From Acutalibacter sp. 1XD8-33 (lineage in GTDB: Bacteria; Bacillota; Clostridia; Oscillospirales; Acutalibacteraceae): DNA of 47,048 nucleotides. Every line of letters starts with the position of its first letter. Position 1 is the first letter of the stretch. Location of the stretch: positions 1 to 47,048 of the forward strand of contig NZ_RAZF01000021.1 in the NCBI RefSeq assembly GCF_003612555.1. Direction: 5' to 3'. Positions 27,257 through 35,939 of the stretch are shown in pieces. The translations under genes were made by a program, and so were the position numbers. Below the pieces are notes generated by a model. That model worked only from the letters and a program-made list of their open reading frames with translations. It was not told the origin of the DNA and made no database searches.

Positions 27257-28318
27257 ATGGCTATTTTTAATTTTTTTGGCAGTATTCTAGGTTATCTGCT
27301 ATGGTTTTTGTATTCTATTTTTAAAAATTACGGTGTGGCTATCATACTCTTTACTGTTATTTTGAAGGTATTGATGTTCCCAATGTCTGTTAAGCAGCAG
27401 AGGAGCATGGCTTCTCAATCCAAGCTGGCGGAAAAACAAAAGGAACTGCAGAAGCGGTATGCCAACAATCAACAGAAGTATAATGATGAGCTGATGAAGC
27501 TCTATGAAAAGGAAGGCGTAAATCCGGGCAGTGGCTGTCTGACTACGCTGATTCCATTTCCAATTATGTTGGGTATTTTCTATAGCGTTATTATGCCTCT
27601 TTCCAATACGCTGCATATTGCCGCTGAAACTGTTCAACAGGCTACGGATTATATTTCCAGAATACCCGGCGTGGCTTCGGCAACAGGGTTGGGCATGTAT
27701 TCGGAATTGCAGATTATCCGGCATTTTGAGGTTCTGAAGCCTAACCTGACGATGTTTTCCCAGAATGATTTGGAAAGAATCGAGTTTTTTTCTCATGGAT
27801 TCAAGTTTTTGGGGTTGGATTTGCTTGCTTCCCCTCAGGGGTCCAGTTTTCTGACCTTTTTGTGGATTATCCCGGTTCTGTCCTTAGTACTTAGCTTTGG
27901 TACTCAATTTTATAGTAATAAGGTGATGGGTCAGGCCTCTCAAACAGGCTGTACAAAGGCCATGATGTATGTATTCCCCTTGATCAGTGTTTACTGGGCT
28001 TTCATTATGCCGGCGGCAGTTGGTATGTATAATATTATTTCTATTGTTACCAGCTTTTTGCAGACGATGGTGATGAACCGGTATTTCAGCAACGATCAGC
28101 TTACCGCTACGGCGGAGGCTCGCAGGGCTGTCGCTTTGGAATTGGCTGAGGGAAATGTGCGCCCTTTGCCTGCGGCTCAACAGAAGCTCATTGCGGATAA
28201 GTTGACCGCGGTTCCACAGCAGAAACAGGCAAAGGAGCAAGGAAAGCAGAAAGCCTCTCAAAAGAAGAAGAAATCTGGGTCAGGGGATAGCGCCAGCTAT
28301 ATGGGAAGTAAAAAGTAA
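27257..28318 (+). CDS. yidC: YidC/Oxa1 family membrane protein insertase
   Basis: A 353-residue insertase. There are five or so transmembrane helices: one at about 8-30, one at 28-45 preceding the conserved MSVKQQRSM with its groove Arg, then helices near 95-115, 205-225 and 240-270. The C-terminus is a Lys/Gln-rich basic tail (about 315-353), typical of ribosome-binding YidC. No lipobox is seen at the N-terminus, unlike B. subtilis SpoIIIJ. A loop of about 80 residues (about 120-195) is longer than in many Gram-positive members. Confidence 0.95.
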   Translation: MAIFNFFGSILGYLLWFLYSIFKNYGVAIILFTVILKVLMFPMSVKQQRSMASQSKLAEKQKELQKRYANNQQKYNDELMKLYEKEGVNPGSGCLTTLIPFPIMLGIFYSVIMPLSNTLHIAAETVQQATDYISRIPGVASATGLGMYSELQIIRHFEVLKPNLTMFSQNDLERIEFFSHGFKFLGLDLLASPQGSSFLTFLWIIPVLSLVLSFGTQFYSNKVMGQASQTGCTKAMMYVFPLISVYWAFIMPAAVGMYNIISIVTSFLQTMVMNRYFSNDQLTATAEARRAVALELAEGNVRPLPAAQQKLIADKLTAVPQQKQAKEQGKQKASQKKKKSGSGDSASYMGSKK

Positions 28319-28342
28319 AATGAAACGATTGGAGGAAAAGTC

Positions 28343-29305
28343 ATGATTAGAGAAGCAATCGCAACAGGCGACAACGTGGAAGTTGCCTTTGCCAATGCCT
28401 GCCGGGAATTGGGCGTGGATACTACGGATGCCGGCTGTGAAGTTTTGGAAATGCCTCAGAAGAAAACATTGGGAATTTTTGGCGGTAGGCCGGCCAGAGT
28501 TCGTGCATATATTGAGGTACCAGATCCGGTTGTAAAGCCGGTTGTTCCCGAGATGAAGCCGGCGCAGCAGAGTCGCCGGCCAGTAGAGGCTTCTGCTTCC
28601 GTGCCAGAGAAAGCCAAGAAGCCTAGATCTTCCGGCAGCGTGGACCCGGCACAAGATGCGGCAGATTACCTAAAAACTGTTTTAACCTGCATGGGTCTGG
28701 GGGATGCTACAGTGACAGTCGAGAAGGGAGAGTCTGGTGCAGAGCTGACTCTGAGTGGCGAGGATGTCGGCTTTGTGATCGGGCACCGGGGAGAAACGCT
28801 GGATGCTTTGCAGTATCTGGCCTCTTTGGTTGCCAACCATACGGATGGATCTTATTATCGGCTGACGCTGGATGTGGGAAACTACCGGGAAAAGCGCAAA
28901 GAGACTTTGGAAACCCTGGGAAGAAAAATGGCTTATCGTGCGGTAAAAACCGGAAGAAACTCGTCTTTGGAGCCGATGAATCCCTATGAACGCAGAATTA
29001 TCCATACGGCGGTACAGGCAGTGGATGGTGCAAGATCTTGGAGCGAGGGGGAGGATCAGGCCAGGCATGTTGTAATTGGACCAGAGGGCGGCGAACGGTT
29101 CCCGTCCCGCAGGGACGATCGCAGAGACAACCGCCGGAATGGCCGCGGTAACTATAATGGCGGTGGCCGGGGATATGACAGGGACCGCAGAAATGGCGGC
29201 AAATCTCAGAGAAATTCCCGTTCCGGAGGAGCTCCCAGAGCCGAAGGGCCAAAGTCTGATGATCCGGGCGCACCTATTTATGGTAAAATAGAGGCGAAGA
29301 AGTGA
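28343..29305 (+). CDS. jag: RNA-binding protein Jag/KhpB
   Basis: A 320-residue protein with an N-terminal Jag_N domain (EAIATGDNVEVAFANAC; KKTLGIFGGRPARV), a linker, a KH domain (about 105-185, with GFVIGHRGETLDALQYL) and an R3H domain (about 190-250, with MNPYERRIIHTAVQ). The last 65 residues are an Arg/Gly/Asn-rich disordered tail that is not part of the core family and likely adds RNA affinity. KhpB binds RNA and affects cell elongation in Firmicutes. It follows yidC by 24 bases with GGAGG upstream. Confidence 0.94.
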   Translation: MIREAIATGDNVEVAFANACRELGVDTTDAGCEVLEMPQKKTLGIFGGRPARVRAYIEVPDPVVKPVVPEMKPAQQSRRPVEASASVPEKAKKPRSSGSVDPAQDAADYLKTVLTCMGLGDATVTVEKGESGAELTLSGEDVGFVIGHRGETLDALQYLASLVANHTDGSYYRLTLDVGNYREKRKETLETLGRKMAYRAVKTGRNSSLEPMNPYERRIIHTAVQAVDGARSWSEGEDQARHVVIGPEGGERFPSRRDDRRDNRRNGRGNYNGGGRGYDRDRRNGGKSQRNSRSGGAPRAEGPKSDDPGAPIYGKIEAKK

Positions 29306-29481
29306 GATATAGTTAACGCGGTTTGGAAGAGATAGTTCACTCTTTTTGAACTGGCGGGGAGCCGTTTACTTGAAAATCGATGAGTACCGGTTTTTAAGCG
29401 TGTTTACTATAGCACTGAAAATTGCGGGGCGGCTTTGGCTGTCTCGCTTTTTTATAGCTTGTTAGGGAGATAGAAGAAAGT

Positions 29482-30867
29482 ATGATGATTGGAACAAACA
29501 ATATGGGCGGTACGATTGCCGCAATCTCTACCGGCCAAGCTCCCGGAGGCATTGGGGTGGTGCGGATTTCCGGACCTCATGCCTTTGAGATAGGAGAAAA
29601 GGTTTTTTGTCCGGCATATGGCAGACATCTGCGTGATTTGCCGGGATATACGGCGGCTTTTGGAAAAATCCAGCGGAATGGGAAAAAGGTGGACGACTGC
29701 GTAGCTTTGGTTTTTCGCGGTCCGAAAAGTTATACTGGAGAGGATGTGGTGGAGTTTTCCTGCCATGGCGGGCTGTATTTGACCCGGCAGGTGCTTCATG
29801 CCGTTTTAGATGCCGGCGCTAAATTGGCTGGCCCAGGGGAGTTTACCCGTCGTGCATTTCTGAATGGAAAGATGGATCTTACTCAATCTGAAGCTGTGAT
29901 GGCTTTAATTGGCGCGGAGGGAAGCCGTGCGGCTTCTCTGGCCTGTGCGGCAGAAGGTGGAGCTTTAACCAGCAAGATTGAATCCCTTGCTCACCGCTTG
30001 GAGGATCTGTTGGCGCATTTGGCCGCCTGGGCTGACTTTCCGGAGGAAGATGTAGAAGAGGTAGCTTCCGATAAGGTGGAAGAGATCTTGAAAAACTGTG
30101 ATTCTGCCATAACCCGGCTGTTAGCGGGTTTTGAAAAGGGAAAGTTGGTGCGGGAGGGAATTCGTACGGTGATTGCCGGGCGACCGAACGTGGGAAAATC
30201 TACCCTGATGAACTTATTGGTGGGTGGGGAAAGATCCATTGTAACTCCCTATGCTGGTACAACGCGGGATGTGGTGGAGGAAAAGGTTTCTCTGGCGGGA
30301 GTTCCGCTGCTTTTGGCGGATACGGCGGGAATCCGGGATTCATCCGATCCAATTGAAGAAATCGGGATTGCGGCCAGCAGAAGGCGTTTAGAAATGGCTC
30401 AGCTGGTCTTGGTAATTTTTGATGGCTCTCAGGAGTTGATGCGCGAAGATGAAGAATTGATGGATTCTCTTCCTTCCGTGCCGGTGATCGCTGTGGTAAA
30501 CAAGTCCGATTTAGACCAGAGGATTGATCTGAAGTTTCTCAAGAGGCGTTTTCCTTCTTTGGTGTTGATTTCTGCTAAAGGAGGGGAAGGCCTGGAAAAA
30601 TTGGAAGAGGCTCTCTCAGATCTTCTTGGTACAGCGGAGTTAGATTTAGTGGGAGGGGAGCTGTTTACAGACCGGCAGCATTCCGCGGCATTGGCTGCGG
30701 AAAAGGCCTTGCGGGAAGGGTTGGAAGCGCTCTCTTTGGAGATGCCTTTGGACGCGGTGACTGTCTGTGTGGAGGATGCTCTTGGTGCGCTTTATGAACT
30801 TACCGGACAAAGAGTTTCCGATGAAATTGTAGACAAAGTTTTTGACCAATTTTGTGTGGGAAAATGA
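29482..30867 (+). CDS. mnmE: tRNA modification GTPase MnmE
   Basis: A 461-residue GTPase that with MnmG makes the 5-carboxymethylaminomethyl group on U34 of certain tRNAs. The N-terminal domain is typical (DTIAAIST-like GGTIAAIST; GVVRISGP). The G domain has GRPNVGKS (about 233-240), TPYAGTTRD, DTAGIRD and NKSD. The C-terminus ends FDQFCVGK, the conserved Cys-containing tail. The gene lies 176 bases after jag and 9 bases before mnmG. Confidence 0.97.
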   Translation: MMIGTNNMGGTIAAISTGQAPGGIGVVRISGPHAFEIGEKVFCPAYGRHLRDLPGYTAAFGKIQRNGKKVDDCVALVFRGPKSYTGEDVVEFSCHGGLYLTRQVLHAVLDAGAKLAGPGEFTRRAFLNGKMDLTQSEAVMALIGAEGSRAASLACAAEGGALTSKIESLAHRLEDLLAHLAAWADFPEEDVEEVASDKVEEILKNCDSAITRLLAGFEKGKLVREGIRTVIAGRPNVGKSTLMNLLVGGERSIVTPYAGTTRDVVEEKVSLAGVPLLLADTAGIRDSSDPIEEIGIAASRRRLEMAQLVLVIFDGSQELMREDEELMDSLPSVPVIAVVNKSDLDQRIDLKFLKRRFPSLVLISAKGGEGLEKLEEALSDLLGTAELDLVGGELFTDRQHSAALAAEKALREGLEALSLEMPLDAVTVCVEDALGALYELTGQRVSDEIVDKVFDQFCVGK

Positions 30868-30876
30868 GGAGTGGCG

Positions 30877-32775
30877 ATGGACAATCGGTATGACGCGGGA
30901 ATGCTGGATGTGGCGGTAGTCGGCGCGGGACATGCGGGCATAGAAGCTGGATTGGCTGCGGCAAGGCTGGGATGTAAGACAGCAGTGTTTACCATTAATT
31001 TGGATGCGGTGGGAAACTGTCCTTGTAATCCAAGTATCGGCGGCACGGCAAAAGGTCATTTGGTACGGGAGATTGACGCTTTGGGAGGGGAGATGGGAAG
31101 AACCGCAGATGCTTGCACCTTGCAAAGCAGGATGTTGAACTTGGGTAAGGGCGCGGCCGTCCACTCTTTGCGGGCCCAAATTGATAGAAATCATTATGCC
31201 CGAATCATGAAGCACAAATTGGAGCAATGCCCCAATTTGTTGCTTCGCCAGGCTGAAGTGGTGGATTTGATTCCGGATGGTTCCAGATGGCGGGTGGTAA
31301 CCCGGCTGGGTGCGGTCTATTCGTGTGGCGCGGTTATTCTTTGTACCGGCACTTTTTTGGGTGGAAAGGTCTTTGTAGGGGATGTTTCCTATGAAAGCGG
31401 CCCGGATGGAATGTTTTCTTCCGCTTTTTTGCCGGATTCTTTGAGAAGGTTGGGAATATCTCTGCGGCGTTTTAAAACAGGAACTCCCGCCAGGGTGTTA
31501 AAATCCTCCATTGATACCAGCGGGTTAGAAGTTCAGGTGGGAGATCAACCTGTGATTCCCTTTTCCTTTGACACAGAGGATCAGCTGGTGAACAGAGAAG
31601 TCTGTTATATCAGCTGGACGAATGAGAGAACCCACCAGGTCATTCGGGAGAACATTCATCGCTCTCCCCTTTATGGTGGTTCAATAGAGGGAATCGGGCC
31701 CAGGTATTGTCCCAGTATCGAGGACAAAGTGGTACGTTTTCCAGATAAATCCCGACATCAGCTTTTTATTGAGCCATGCGGCGTAGATACAGAGGAGATG
31801 TACTTGCAGGGAATGAGCTCTTCTCTGCCTGAGGAGGTGCAGCGGGATTTTTATCGGACGATTCCAGGCTTGGAGCATGTGGAGATGATGAGAAGCGCCT
31901 ATGCCATTGAATATGACTGCTGCGATCCTTTGGAGCTAGCGGCGACTTTGGAATTTCAAGACTTGCCTGGTCTTTATGGCGCCGGGCAGTTCAATGGCAG
32001 TTCTGGCTATGAAGAGGCGGCGGCGCAGGGATTGGTGGCTGGAATCAATGCCGCGTTGAAATTGCAGTGTAAGGATCCTTTGATTTTGGATCGGGCGGGT
32101 TCGTATATCGGCACTTTAATTGATGATTTAATTACAAAGGGAGTGTCGGACCCTTATCGGATGATGACTTCCCGCTCGGAATACCGGCTGGTGCTAAGGC
32201 AGGATAATGCCGATGAGCGGTTGACTCCCGTTGGCAGGCGTTTGGGCTTAATTTCTGACCGGCGCTGGAAAAAATTTACGCAAAAGCAAGCGGCGAAGCA
32301 GCGGGAACTTTATCGGGTGAAGAACACGCATTTGCCGCCCAGTGAGGCGCTGAATCAGATTCTTGTTTCACGTGGAACAAGCCCGGTAAGCACGGGAGTA
32401 AAACTGGGCGAGCTGTTGAAGCGCCCTCAGATTTCATATCAGGACTTGGATGGAGTGGATTGCGATCGGCCGGAACTGCCTTTGGAAATACTGGAAAGCG
32501 TGGAAATTGAGCTGAAGTATGAGGGATATATCCGCCGGCAAAAAGCTGGTATTGAAGAAATGCGCCGGGTAGAGAGCAAGATTCTTCCAAACAATATAAA
32601 TTATCAGGAAATCAAAGGCCTGCGGCTGGAAGCGGCTGAAAAGCTGTCAAAAGTCCGGCCGCAAAATATTGGCCAAGCCAGACGAATTTCTGGGGTAAGT
32701 CCGGCGGACATCTCTGTCTTAATGATTTGGCTGGCGGTCTATAAAGACAGCGGAAGAAATGCTGAAGTTGAGTGA
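30877..32775 (+). CDS. mnmG: tRNA uridine-5-carboxymethylaminomethyl modification enzyme MnmG (GidA)
   Basis: A 632-residue FAD protein, partner of MnmE. The dinucleotide motif VVGAGHAGIEAGLAAARLG opens the protein, and CNPSIGGTAKGHLVREIDAL is diagnostic. Other landmarks are TGTFLGG and PGLYGAGQFNGSSGYEEAA. The C-terminal region ends with the usual helical domain. The ATG at 30877 fits AGGAG six bases upstream; a GTG at 30871 is in frame. A parS-like site lies inside the gene at 32364. Confidence 0.97.
   Translation: MDNRYDAGMLDVAVVGAGHAGIEAGLAAARLGCKTAVFTINLDAVGNCPCNPSIGGTAKGHLVREIDALGGEMGRTADACTLQSRMLNLGKGAAVHSLRAQIDRNHYARIMKHKLEQCPNLLLRQAEVVDLIPDGSRWRVVTRLGAVYSCGAVILCTGTFLGGKVFVGDVSYESGPDGMFSSAFLPDSLRRLGISLRRFKTGTPARVLKSSIDTSGLEVQVGDQPVIPFSFDTEDQLVNREVCYISWTNERTHQVIRENIHRSPLYGGSIEGIGPRYCPSIEDKVVRFPDKSRHQLFIEPCGVDTEEMYLQGMSSSLPEEVQRDFYRTIPGLEHVEMMRSAYAIEYDCCDPLELAATLEFQDLPGLYGAGQFNGSSGYEEAAAQGLVAGINAALKLQCKDPLILDRAGSYIGTLIDDLITKGVSDPYRMMTSRSEYRLVLRQDNADERLTPVGRRLGLISDRRWKKFTQKQAAKQRELYRVKNTHLPPSEALNQILVSRGTSPVSTGVKLGELLKRPQISYQDLDGVDCDRPELPLEILESVEIELKYEGYIRRQKAGIEEMRRVESKILPNNINYQEIKGLRLEAAEKLSKVRPQNIGQARRISGVSPADISVLMIWLAVYKDSGRNAEVE
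32364..32379. promoter_or_regulatory. parS: parS-like site inside mnmG
   Basis: TGTTTCACGTGGAACA matches the 16-base ParB site TGTTTCACGTGAAACA at 15 of 16 positions. It sits in the mnmG coding sequence, less than 4 kb from parB; parS sites are often found inside genes near the origin. Confidence 0.8.
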
Positions 32776-32794
32776 TAGCGAAAAGGGGGAGAGT

Positions 32795-33508
32795 ATGGTA
32801 GATATACAGGATCATTTAGTCCAGATGGGAAAGAGTCTGGGGGTGAAAATCTCTCAAGAGCAGGCAGGACAATTTCAGATCTATATGGAAGCTCTGCTGG
32901 AATGGAATGAAAAGTTAAATCTGACGGCAATTACGCAGCCGGAGGAAATTATTGAGAAACATTTTTTGGACAGTGCAACCGTGCTTTCCAGCTGTAAGAT
33001 AAAGGAGAATGGGAAGCTGCTTGATGTGGGAACCGGGGCGGGCTTTCCTGGAATGCCCATAAAAATTTTGCGTCCTGATTTGCAGGTGACGCTGCTGGAT
33101 GGTTCTCAGAAGCGCTTGCGATTTTTAGAGGATCTGTGTGAAAGATTGCATTTATCCTGTGAACGAGTTCACAAACGGGCGGAAGAAGCGGGTCTGGATA
33201 AGGCTATGCGTGAGAGCTTTGACTTGGTAACTGCTAGGGCGGTAGCGCCCTTGCGAATTCTCTGCGAGTACTGTCTGCCCCTGGTAAAAATGAAGGGTTT
33301 CTTTGTGGCAATGAAAGGTCCTGGAGCAAAAGAGGAGTTGGGGGAGTCTCAGAAGGCTCTGCTGCTGCTGGGTGGCAATCAGGTGGAGGTTAAAACGTTC
33401 TCTTTGCCTACAGCGGGGGAGAGAAATCTGATTGTGGTGAGAAAACTGAGCTTTACCCCAAAGGCCTATCCTAGACATGGGGGAACTATTATAAAGCATC
33501 CCTTATAG
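32795..33508 (+). CDS. rsmG: 16S rRNA (guanine527-N7)-methyltransferase RsmG
   Basis: A 237-residue SAM-dependent methyltransferase (GidB). The SAM-binding loop is LLDVGTGAGFPGMPIKI, preceded by EKHFLDS. RAVAPL and the later AMKGP are family landmarks. I use the ATG at 32795 (GGGGGAGAG upstream); an in-frame start at 32759 overlaps mnmG and is less likely. Confidence 0.96.
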   Translation: MVDIQDHLVQMGKSLGVKISQEQAGQFQIYMEALLEWNEKLNLTAITQPEEIIEKHFLDSATVLSSCKIKENGKLLDVGTGAGFPGMPIKILRPDLQVTLLDGSQKRLRFLEDLCERLHLSCERVHKRAEEAGLDKAMRESFDLVTARAVAPLRILCEYCLPLVKMKGFFVAMKGPGAKEELGESQKALLLLGGNQVEVKTFSLPTAGERNLIVVRKLSFTPKAYPRHGGTIIKHPL

Positions 33509-33686
33509 GATAATATCGCAAAGCATTTGTAAATCAGTATTTGCCTACTTTTAGTTGGACAAATCAATGCCTGGTTCAAAAGAAATTTTTACCTCTTTTG
33601 AATCATGTCGGCTATAGCAGTTACAGCCCATGAAAAATAGAATTTCCGGATTGATGAAGCGAAGCGGTAGGAGAAAGGAGAATTTG

Positions 33687-34124
33687 ATGAACTGCATTTT
33701 GCGAGAAGCGACTCCCACTGATGTAGAAGGACTGGACCGGGTGATGCGGGTAATCAGCGACGGTCCGGGTGACCAGAAGAAAATGGCGGAGCAAATTGAA
33801 AAAATGCTCAGTGAGGACCAAAAATACCTATTGGTAGCGGAAAATTCCGAGAGCGGGGAAATTGTAGGGAGCCTTCTGGGTGTTGTTTTTGAGGATATCT
33901 GTGGAGATTGCCGCCCCATTCTGCTGGTGGAAAATGTGGCTGTTCTGGAAAGCTGCCAGGGACTGGGAATCGGTAGACAGATGTTTCAGGAGATCGAGCG
34001 TTGGGGCAGAGAGCGGCACTGTCACTATGAAATGCTTGTTTCAGGTTTGAATAGAACCGGGGCCCATAAGTTCTATCAAGCCCTTGATTTTCAGGAGGTA
34101 AAGGGCTTTAAAAAGTATTTATAA
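33687..34124 (+). CDS. GNAT family N-acetyltransferase
   Basis: A 145-residue GNAT enzyme. The acetyl-CoA loop is in QGLGIGRQMF with LVENVAVLES before it, and the C-terminal NRTGAHKFYQALDFQEV is typical. The substrate cannot be read. ATG 33687 has AAAGGAG upstream. Its place between rsmG and noc is an accessory insertion relative to B. subtilis. The 180-base gap before it carries a 9-bp hairpin (TTCAAAAGA/TCTTTTGAA, about 33571-33600). Confidence 0.85.
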   Translation: MNCILREATPTDVEGLDRVMRVISDGPGDQKKMAEQIEKMLSEDQKYLLVAENSESGEIVGSLLGVVFEDICGDCRPILLVENVAVLESCQGLGIGRQMFQEIERWGRERHCHYEMLVSGLNRTGAHKFYQALDFQEVKGFKKYL

Positions 34125-34205
34125 AAAATTTTTTTTGCCGACAGATTCCAACAAAGCCCGCATATCCGGTGTAGTAAAATAAGTCTTGCAAGGGAGGTGT
34201 GGCGG

Positions 34206-35006
34206 ATGTTTACAAAGGACAAGCTGAAGCTGGTGAAACTGCCCCTGAATAAGATCTTGCCCAATCCCTCTCAGCCGCGGAAGATTTTTCAGGAGGACGA
34301 GCTTCGCAGCCTGGCCCAAAGCATCATAGAAAACGGGCTTTTACAGCCGGTAACCGTTAGGCGAGAAGGAAGCATCTATTATCTGATCGCTGGAGAACGA
34401 CGGCTTCGGGCCTGTAAGCTGGCTGGGTTGAAAGAAATTCCCGCGATTCTTTCTGACTGTGAGCCGGAGGACAGTGCGGTACTTGCTTTGCTGGAAAATG
34501 TCCAGCGGCGGGACCTGCAAATGTTCGAACAGGCAAATGCCATTCTCAGTCTGTTGCGAGAGTGGCAGATCACACAGGAAGAAGCTGCCCGGCGGCTGGG
34601 TATGAGCCAATCCTACTTGGCGAATAAGGTGCGATTATTGAAGCTCAGCCCCGAGGAACAGAATGAGATCATTCGCAATAAGCTGACAGAACGACATGCG
34701 AGAGCCCTTTTACGGGTGGATGATATTGAATTGCGGCAGAAAATCCTGCGCGCGGTGATTGCACGAGGATTGAATGTAGCTCAGACAGAAGAATTGATTG
34801 CCGGTGCTTTAAGCCCAAAAGAGCCTGTGCGAAAGGCAAAGCGTACCTTTGTAGCCAAAGACATCCGCTTGTTTATCAACACCATTGACCATGCGGTAGA
34901 CGCCATGAAAACAGCTGGAATACAAGCCCAGACGGAGAGAAAAGAGACAGAAGAGTATATCGAGTGCGTCGTACGCATCCCTAAATTATCCAGAGTACAA
35001 GTTTAA
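34206..35006 (+). CDS. noc: ParB-family nucleoid occlusion protein Noc
   Basis: A 266-residue ParB paralogue. The ParB N-terminal domain holds LPNPSQPRKIF and the CTP-binding AGERRLRACKLAG. The helix-turn-helix is about QEEAARRLGMSQSYLANKVRLL. The C-terminal DIRLFINTIDHAVDAMKTAG resembles Noc rather than Spo0J. The order rsmG-(GNAT)-noc-parA-parB matches B. subtilis. Noc binds its own DNA sites and blocks septation over the nucleoid; the B. subtilis N-terminal membrane-binding helix is short or absent here. Start ATG 34206 behind GGGAGG. Confidence 0.85.
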   Translation: MFTKDKLKLVKLPLNKILPNPSQPRKIFQEDELRSLAQSIIENGLLQPVTVRREGSIYYLIAGERRLRACKLAGLKEIPAILSDCEPEDSAVLALLENVQRRDLQMFEQANAILSLLREWQITQEEAARRLGMSQSYLANKVRLLKLSPEEQNEIIRNKLTERHARALLRVDDIELRQKILRAVIARGLNVAQTEELIAGALSPKEPVRKAKRTFVAKDIRLFINTIDHAVDAMKTAGIQAQTERKETEEYIECVVRIPKLSRVQV

Positions 35007-35034
35007 CCCATTCCCTTATTCATTTCCCACAGAA

Positions 35035-35064
35035 GGCGGCCGGAGCGGAAAAGCTCCGGCCGCC
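35035..35064. terminator. Perfect 12-bp GC-rich hairpin after noc
   Basis: GGCGGCCGGAGC (35035-35046) pairs with GCTCCGGCCGCC (35053-35064) around GGAAAA. The following bases are not T-rich, so it may be a weak terminator or a structural hairpin. The parS site begins six bases later. Confidence 0.6.
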
Positions 35065-35070
35065 CGCTTG

Positions 35071-35086
35071 TGTTTCATGTGAAACA
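35071..35086. promoter_or_regulatory. parS: parS-like site upstream of parA
   Basis: TGTTTCATGTGAAACA matches the ParB consensus at 15 of 16 positions (T for C at the centre). It lies between noc and parA, the classic location. Confidence 0.85.
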
Positions 35087-35117
35087 TTTTATTTTGGGCT
35101 AGCATTGCGGAGAAAAA

Positions 35118-35128
35118 TATGCTATAAT
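35118..35128 (+). promoter_or_regulatory. Extended -10 promoter of parA
   Basis: TGCTATAAT (35120-35128) is an extended -10 with perfect TATAAT. No good -35 is seen at the usual distance. The parA start is 35 bases downstream. Confidence 0.55.
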
Positions 35129-35162
35129 ATTCGAAGCAAAAGAAAGGATCGGAGAGAAGCGA

Positions 35163-35936
35163 ATGGGTAAGATAATCGCAATAGCAAATCAGAAGGGCGG
35201 AGTGGGAAAAACCACCACTGCGGTGAATTTGGGAGCCGCCTTGGGAAATTTGGGGCAGAAGATCCTTCTGGTGGACGCGGACCCTCAGGGAAACTCCACT
35301 AGCGGCGTAGGAATCAACAAGCGAAACTGCCAGCAGACCATATACAATGTGGTAATCGAACAATCCAAGGTAGAGGACGCCATCTATAAAACAGAATTCC
35401 AGAACCTGGATATTCTGCCTGCCAGCATTGATATGGCAGCGGCGGAGATCGAGCTGGTAACTGTGGAAAAGCGAGAGGAGCGGCTGAAAGAGCCCTTGTC
35501 CGCCATTCGTGGCAATTACGATTATATCTTGATTGATTGCCCGCCCTCCCTGGGACTGATTACCACCAACTCACTGAACGCAGCGGATACTATTCTGATC
35601 CCCATCCAATGCGAGTTTTACGCTCTGGAAGGTCTGTCTCAGCTGATGAATACAATACGCCGGGTAAAAAGACAGTATAACAATTTACTGGACCTGGAGG
35701 GGGTTTTGCTCACCATGTACGACGGCAGACTGAACTTGACCCAGCAGGTAGTGGAGGAAGTGAAAAAGTACTTCCCGCGAAAGGTGTTCAAAACGGTGAT
35801 CCCCCGAGCAGTGAGATTGTCCGAGGCGCCGGGATTTGGTCAGCCGGTACAATATTATGATAAATCCTCCAAGGGAGCGCAGGCCTATCGGGAACTGGCT
35901 GAAGAAATTCTTAAGGAAAAGAATAAGAAAGGATAA
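35163..35936 (+). CDS. parA: Chromosome partitioning ATPase ParA/Soj
   Basis: A 257-residue Walker-type ATPase. The deviant Walker A is KGGVGKTT (about 11-18); VDADPQGN and IDCPPSLGLIT complete the site. Soj works with ParB in origin segregation and regulates DnaA. Start ATG with GGAGAG upstream. parB follows after 3 bases. Confidence 0.97.
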   Translation: MGKIIAIANQKGGVGKTTTAVNLGAALGNLGQKILLVDADPQGNSTSGVGINKRNCQQTIYNVVIEQSKVEDAIYKTEFQNLDILPASIDMAAAEIELVTVEKREERLKEPLSAIRGNYDYILIDCPPSLGLITTNSLNAADTILIPIQCEFYALEGLSQLMNTIRRVKRQYNNLLDLEGVLLTMYDGRLNLTQQVVEEVKKYFPRKVFKTVIPRAVRLSEAPGFGQPVQYYDKSSKGAQAYRELAEEILKEKNKKG

Positions 35937-35939
35937 TAT

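Noticed and set aside
27060-27290. A 76-codon frame overlapping yidD and yidC
   Set aside because: Out of frame with both conserved genes and without a ribosome site; overlap is by chance.
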